Of a stretch of 8,754 bases of DNA, positions 5,322-8,754 are shown piece by piece. The notes under the pieces were generated by a model that ran no database searches, was not told the origin of the DNA, and saw only the letters and a list, made by a program, of their open reading frames with translations. Source of the stretch: an uncultured Clostridia bacterium (GTDB lineage Bacteria > Bacillota > Clostridia > Oscillospirales > Ruminococcaceae); contig CALGTU010000043.1 of assembly GCA_937901465.1 (NCBI GenBank), forward strand, positions 1 through 8,754. Reading direction: 5' to 3'. Each line of letters starts with the position of its first letter. Position 1 is the stretch's first letter. A program made the position numbers and the translations under genes.

Positions 5322-6539
5322 ATGAGAAGGTCAATAAAAATTGTTTTGGGCATTGCAGACCTTTTTCTGCTTTTCATCTGCTGTCTGCTTGCATTTTATT
5401 CCATAACGCTCCCCGACAGTTATTATACACATAAAGGAAGCGAACTTTCCTTATCCTGTTATTTTAAAGTAACACCCGATAATTCCGATAACGCTCTGCA
5501 ATCTTTGAAATCCGAAAACGGAAAACTCGGCGAAAAAACAACGCTTAAACTTTTTGGAATAATACCTATAAAAGAAGTTTATATAGAAGAAGTTGACACA
5601 CCGCTTCTTGTCCCCTGCGGAGAACCTTTCGGAATAAAACTTCTTTCAGAAGGGGTTATGATTGTAGGCATTTCAGAAGTAAAGACAAATACCGATTCTT
5701 TTTCCCCCGCAAGATACTCTGGGCTTAAAGAAGGTGACATAATAATTTCTATAGATAACAAAAAAGTCTCATCGAATTCCGATGTTTCAAAGATAATAAC
5801 AGAAAGTAGTGGAAGAACGCTTGAAGTAACAGCCAAAAGAGATAATCAGACAATGCATCTTCTTTTAACACCCGTTTATTCATCTGTCACAAATCTTTAT
5901 CAGGCGGGAATGTGGGTAAGAGACAGCACCGCAGGAATAGGTACAATAACCTATTATGAAGCTGAAACAAAATGTTTCGGTGGTCTTGGCCACCCTGTAT
6001 GCGATGTTGATACGGGCGATATAATCCCGCTTTCTATGGGAGAAGTATGCCCCGTTACCATAACGGGAGTTGTGAAAGGTCAGTCGGGCTCGCCGGGAGA
6101 ATTATGCGGTTGTTTTTCTGAACTCGGAAATTCAGGAACACTTGACGCAAATACCGACTCGGGAGTCTTCGGAATTCTTCCGTCGTGTCCTTCAAAAAAC
6201 AAAGCCATTCCTATGGCTATGCGTCAGGAAATTCACGAGGGTGAGGCGTTTATTCTTTCAACAGTTGATGGAAACACGCCTGAAAAATACAGTATAGAAA
6301 TAGAAAAAATAGATATGCGGGATAACGAAAAAGGAAAGAATATGGTTATAAGAATAACCGACACCGAACTGCTTTCGAAAACAGGAGGAATTGTTCAGGG
6401 AATGTCGGGAAGTCCCATAATTCAGGACGGAAAAATCATCGGTGCGGTAACTCATGTTTTCGTAAACGACTCAACAAAAGGCTATGGGATTTTCATAGAA
6501 AATATGTATTCGGTTATGAATGAAGAAATGGCAGCATAA
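5322..6539 (+). CDS. spoIVB: SpoIVB serine peptidase (family S55), sporulation
   Basis: In spore formers SpoIVB is made in the forespore, crosses into the intermembrane space and cleaves SpoIVFA. This activates the SpoIVFB protease and hence mother-cell sigma-K, where that pathway exists. This copy has 405 residues: an N-terminal membrane anchor (about 6-28), a PDZ domain (about 100-185, with the GLKEGDIIISIDN segment) and the S55 peptidase domain. The latter shows AGMWVRDSTAGIGTITYY (195-212), the catalytic-histidine motif GLGHPVCD (H224) and GGIVQGMSGSPII with catalytic serine S364; D347 in ITDTELL is the likely acidic partner. The start ATG (5322) follows AAGGAG (5309-5314); the frame extends 28 codons upstream to an ATG (5238) with no ribosome binding site. 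It stands alone, divergent from the LacI operon. No clear sigma-F/sigma-G promoter was found. Confidence 0.95.
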   Translation: MRRSIKIVLGIADLFLLFICCLLAFYSITLPDSYYTHKGSELSLSCYFKVTPDNSDNALQSLKSENGKLGEKTTLKLFGIIPIKEVYIEEVDTPLLVPCGEPFGIKLLSEGVMIVGISEVKTNTDSFSPARYSGLKEGDIIISIDNKKVSSNSDVSKIITESSGRTLEVTAKRDNQTMHLLLTPVYSSVTNLYQAGMWVRDSTAGIGTITYYEAETKCFGGLGHPVCDVDTGDIIPLSMGEVCPVTITGVVKGQSGSPGELCGCFSELGNSGTLDANTDSGVFGILPSCPSKNKAIPMAMRQEIHEGEAFILSTVDGNTPEKYSIEIEKIDMRDNEKGKNMVIRITDTELLSKTGGIVQGMSGSPIIQDGKIIGAVTHVFVNDSTKGYGIFIENMYSVMNEEMAA

Positions 6540-6564
6540 AAAAGACGGCTTTAAGCCGTCTTTT
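6540..6564. terminator. Bidirectional terminator between spoIVB and the radical SAM operon
   Basis: AAAAGACGGC (6540-6549) and GCCGTCTTTT (6555-6564) form a 10-bp stem with a 5-nt loop and T-rich tails in both directions. It begins right after the spoIVB stop, and its last base overlaps the TGA stop of the convergent radical SAM gene (6564-6566). It thus serves both. Confidence 0.92.
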
Positions 6565-7685
6565 CATATTTCGATAAGATTATAAAATTCACCGTATTGT
6601 TTCTTCAAAAATTTTGTATTTCCCTTTTTGTAAAGAGTTTCTGCCGCTTTATCGGCACATGAAATCTGAAGTCTTTCAAAACTGCATTGAAAAGGAGAAA
6701 TATCACCTATATTTCCTGTGCATTGTTTGTTAAGACAAGCACAACTATACCTGCATCTTTCTTTAAGTCCGCAGTCATCGCAGACAACGGGTGTTGGTTT
6801 TCTTATCTCTTTTATGTAATCGAGTTTTTCCTTTATGATACCACTATAAACATCGCCCATAAAATACTTATCCTCAATAAACTGCTGACAAGGATAGATT
6901 TTCCCGTCGGGCATAATACAGACCTGTTTTTCACCAAGTCGGCAACCTTTTCCTGCTCTTTTTCCGCCCGTAATATAATCTCTTATCTTTACATCGAATG
7001 AAGCTAATGTAAAATCATCACCAGCGAGTGTCTTTTCTACATATATTTCAGAAAGTTTTAAAAACTCATCTGAAAGAACGGAAAAACTATCGTCATCCCA
7101 AGGGCATATTTCTGCGTAACGGGGAGTTATAGCAACATTTTTAAAACCTTTCCCGAAAAGATATTTTACCGACTCTGAAAGTTTTTCAGTGCAAGAAGGG
7201 TCAACCGTTATAAGAACAACGGCATCGGGCTGATATTTCAGCAAAAGGTCTATTTTAGGCGAAAGTGCGTCAAGCGTTCCCTTCTTATCCTTTGTAAGAC
7301 GGCAATCGTCCTGCATAAGTCCGTCATGAGAAAGCGCTATCATAATCTTATTTTCGTTTGCAAAACGCATAAAATTCTCATCTAAAAGAAGACCGTTTGT
7401 AACAAGTTTGAAAGAGAATTTATGTCCTGTTTTCGCTATTTTTCTGCAGTATTCCATAAGGTCATAAAGAACATCTTTACAAAGAAGAGGTTCGCCGCCG
7501 AAAAAGCAGATTCCTGTTCTGTCATCGCCTTTTTTAACGGATAAATCAACAGCTGCCCTTGCTGTTTCTTTTGTTATTGTCTTACCCTTACAGAAAGCCT
7601 CCTCAGAAGAACTTTCGTTATCCGACTGATAACAGTAGGTACACGCGAGGTTGCAGTCCATAGTGAGATAAAGCGTCATATTCAT
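6564..7685 (-). CDS. Radical SAM/SPASM enzyme, putative peptide maturase
   Basis: Radical S-adenosylmethionine enzyme of 373 residues. The first cluster motif CX3CX2C is CNLACTYC (C11, C15, C18), with the SAM-contacting GGEP at 63-66. The C-terminal SPASM domain, which binds auxiliary iron-sulfur clusters, has cysteines at 248, 256 (CIMPDGKIYPC), 266, 302, 305, 311, 315, 317, 322 and 334. SPASM enzymes of this kind modify peptides or proteins: sulfatase maturases, thioether (sactipeptide/ranthipeptide) and cyclophane formers. There is no separate N-terminal peptide-recognition domain; a helical tail (about 340-373) follows the clusters. The start ATG 7685 follows AAAGG (7695-7699), which overlaps the stop of the upstream lipoprotein gene, so translation is coupled. 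No sulfatase is near, and the adjacent lipoprotein is the obvious candidate substrate. The exact reaction cannot be predicted from sequence. Confidence 0.9.
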   Translation of the reverse strand: MNMTLYLTMDCNLACTYCYQSDNESSSEEAFCKGKTITKETARAAVDLSVKKGDDRTGICFFGGEPLLCKDVLYDLMEYCRKIAKTGHKFSFKLVTNGLLLDENFMRFANENKIMIALSHDGLMQDDCRLTKDKKGTLDALSPKIDLLLKYQPDAVVLITVDPSCTEKLSESVKYLFGKGFKNVAITPRYAEICPWDDDSFSVLSDEFLKLSEIYVEKTLAGDDFTLASFDVKIRDYITGGKRAGKGCRLGEKQVCIMPDGKIYPCQQFIEDKYFMGDVYSGIIKEKLDYIKEIRKPTPVVCDDCGLKERCRYSCACLNKQCTGNIGDISPFQCSFERLQISCADKAAETLYKKGNTKFLKKQYGEFYNLIEI

Positions 7686-7697
7686 ATATTTTTACCT

Positions 7698-8375
7698 TTA
7701 TTCTTCAGGAGTTTCAATCATCATTCCGCCTGCGATTTCAGAATCATATGCAACATCTCCCGCGAGAGTTACGATTTCTTCATCTTCTTTTTCGGGGAAA
7801 ATAACATAATGATTATTATAATCGGGGATAAGGATTGTTTCTCCGTCTGCTGTATAGAAAACCTTATCATCGGGGAAAGCCATTTCGGGATACAGTTTTA
7901 CATATTCGCCGTAACCTTCACTGTCGAAAACTTCATCGGGATTAGCGCCTGAAACTACAAGAAGGTCGCCCGAATAGAATTTTATTCTTCTTCCGTCATC
8001 GAGTAAATATTCAATATCATTTTCTTCATCGGTAATGACAGAACTGAATATCCATTTACCATCATCACTGAATTTATACTGATTTATAAATACTGTATCG
8101 ACTGCTGTTTCACCCATAAGGTCTACTTCGCAGGTTTCGATTTCCATTCCACCATCAATAACAACATCGCCCGCAAGTTCTTCTGTTTCAACGGGAGGCA
8201 TAGCAACACCTTCGTAAGCAACATCTCCCTGAACCTGACAACCTGTAAGCGTTGTAGCAAGAGATGCGAGTGCTGCTAAAAAGGCAACGAGTTTCTTGCT
8301 CTTTTTCTTCTTTGAAAGTTCGTTTAAATCGGGATAACCCGGTTTTTTCGGATTTTTAACGGGATTTATTTTCAT
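7698..8375 (-). CDS. Putative lipoprotein with GDV...ET repeats, candidate substrate of the radical SAM enzyme
   Basis: I do not recognise the family. The frame opens at GTG (8384), but that codon touches the ribosome binding site. The ATG at 8373-8375, with AGGGGAG (8384-8390) 8 nt upstream, is the better start and gives 225 residues. Residues 1-28 are hydrophilic and end in a lysine cluster (22-28), with PGYPDL at 12-17. Residues 29-43 are hydrophobic, ending in the lipobox LTGC (C46), so a mature lipid-anchored extracellular protein is predicted. The pre-lipobox n-region is unusually long. The mature part has three imperfect repeats: QGDVAYEGVAMPPVETEE (49-66), AGDVVIDGGMEIETCE (68-83) and AGDVAYDSEIAGGMMIETPE (205-224). 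Two stand right after the lipid anchor and one at the C-terminus, flanking an acidic beta-rich centre. First gene of a two-gene operon with the radical SAM enzyme, 12 bp apart. Confidence 0.85.
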   Translation of the reverse strand: MKINPVKNPKKPGYPDLNELSKKKKSKKLVAFLAALASLATTLTGCQVQGDVAYEGVAMPPVETEELAGDVVIDGGMEIETCEVDLMGETAVDTVFINQYKFSDDGKWIFSSVITDEENDIEYLLDDGRRIKFYSGDLLVVSGANPDEVFDSEGYGEYVKLYPEMAFPDDKVFYTADGETILIPDYNNHYVIFPEKEDEEIVTLAGDVAYDSEIAGGMMIETPEE

Positions 8376-8432
8376 TTTCTCCACTCCCCTTTCTTTTAAT
8401 AATACAACCTATATTGACAATTTTTTTCATTT

Positions 8433-8461
8433 TTTATATTCTAACATAAAAAAATTGCCAA
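8433..8461 (-). promoter_or_regulatory. Candidate promoter of the lipoprotein-radical SAM operon
   Basis: Minus-strand TTGGCA (8456-8461), a 17-bp spacer and TATAAA (8433-8438), each one mismatch from consensus. Expected start about 8426, leader about 50 nt. The -35 box falls within the stem of the preceding terminator, so it is less certain than the others. No better candidate was seen between the terminator and the start codon. Confidence 0.5.
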
Positions 8462-8483
8462 CGCAATACAGCGTTGGCAATTT
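8448..8483 (-). terminator. Terminator of the PEP carboxykinase gene
   Basis: A 13-bp perfect stem, AAATTGCCAACGC (8452-8464) with GCGTTGGCAATTT (8471-8483), around a 6-nt loop. On the minus strand it runs directly into seven T residues (8454-8448). It lies 7 bp after the stop codon of the gene it ends. Confidence 0.93.
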
Positions 8484-8490
8484 ATAGAAA

Positions 8491-8754
8491 TTACTTATTG
8501 AGGTTTGCTTCAATCTTATCGAGCTGAGCTCTGAGAGCATCGGGAACACGACCGCCCTTAGCAGCGATGTCTTCGTCGTAGTATCTTCTCATTTCAGCGA
8601 TTTCCTTCTTCCAGAGGTCGATATCAACAGCGAGAAGCTTATCCATGATTTCAGGAGTAACTTCGTCTTCAATACCTTCGATGTTGATGTCTTCCTTCTT
8701 GGGAAGGTATCCGATAGGAGTTTCAACAGCATCAACTGTTCCTTCACATCTCTT
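8491..8754 (-). CDS. pckG: Phosphoenolpyruvate carboxykinase (GTP), C-terminal part (cut by window edge)
   Basis: Reading from the window edge, the last 87 residues of the protein are visible. The segment VDAVETPIGYLPKKEDINIE, then a helix with LLAVDIDLWKKEIAEMRRYY, then GRVPDALRAQLDKIEANL and a TAA stop match the C-terminus of GTP-dependent PEP carboxykinases: ETPIGY/F-P, a conserved tryptophan helix, and a final PxxLxxQLxxLExxL. The enzyme interconverts oxaloacetate plus GTP with PEP, CO2 and GDP; in anaerobes it can run either way. The catalytic and nucleotide-binding parts lie outside the window, so activity cannot be judged. Codon choice is noticeably more biased (GCT, CTC, AAG) than in neighbouring genes, as expected for an abundant enzyme. 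A strong terminator follows immediately. Confidence 0.88.
   Translation of the reverse strand, partial: KRCEGTVDAVETPIGYLPKKEDINIEGIEDEVTPEIMDKLLAVDIDLWKKEIAEMRRYYDEDIAAKGGRVPDALRAQLDKIEANLNK

Noticed and set aside
1..8754. CRISPR array, tRNA/rRNA genes, insertion sequences, phage or attachment sites
   Set aside because: No regularly spaced direct repeats, tRNA-like cloverleaf, transposase or integrase coding sequence was seen on either strand.

Overview
The window looks like chromosome from an A+T-rich, endospore-forming Firmicute (Clostridia-like). The evidence is a SpoIVB sporulation protease, strong Shine-Dalgarno sites of the AAGGAGG type, near-consensus sigma-A promoters, compact intrinsic terminators, a GTP-type PEP carboxykinase and a Thermotoga/archaeal-type short S-adenosylhomocysteine hydrolase. 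I cannot name the species. Both ends cut through genes.

Left to right, almost everything is on the minus strand. Positions 1-367 hold the N-terminal part of methionyl-tRNA synthetase (metG) behind a perfect consensus promoter. Positions 453-628 hold no protein gene but a complete untranslated transcription unit: perfect -35/-10 boxes, a 5' stem-loop, a pyrimidine-rich single-stranded stretch and a strong intrinsic terminator. I read this as an undescribed small RNA of about 140 nt. Positions 788-997 encode a two-helix DUF378 membrane protein whose upstream region carries a palindrome inside a candidate promoter and an inverted repeat that could hide its ribosome binding site. Next come an unknown single-pass membrane protein (1102-1614) and an FkbM-family methyltransferase (from 1632), which form an operon; the methyltransferase seems to lack an ATG at its true start.

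Positions 2801-5047 form a two-gene operon: a LacI-family regulator with a TTG start, followed by adenosylhomocysteinase, whose ribosome binding site overlaps the regulator's stop codon. spoIVB (5322-6539) is the only plus-strand gene. It is divergent from the LacI operon and meets the next operon at a shared bidirectional terminator.

Positions 6564-8375 form a second two-gene operon: a lipoprotein with a long lysine-rich cytoplasmic N-terminus and three imperfect GDV...ET repeats, then a radical SAM/SPASM enzyme. This arrangement suggests a peptide- or protein-maturation system acting on the lipoprotein; it is, with the small RNA, the best candidate for something undescribed here. The window ends with the C-terminus of GTP-dependent PEP carboxykinase and its terminator.

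A layout habit recurs: the terminator of one unit abuts or overlaps the promoter of the next (453-482 with the metG promoter, 2762-2796 with the methyltransferase promoter, 8448-8483 with the lipoprotein promoter).
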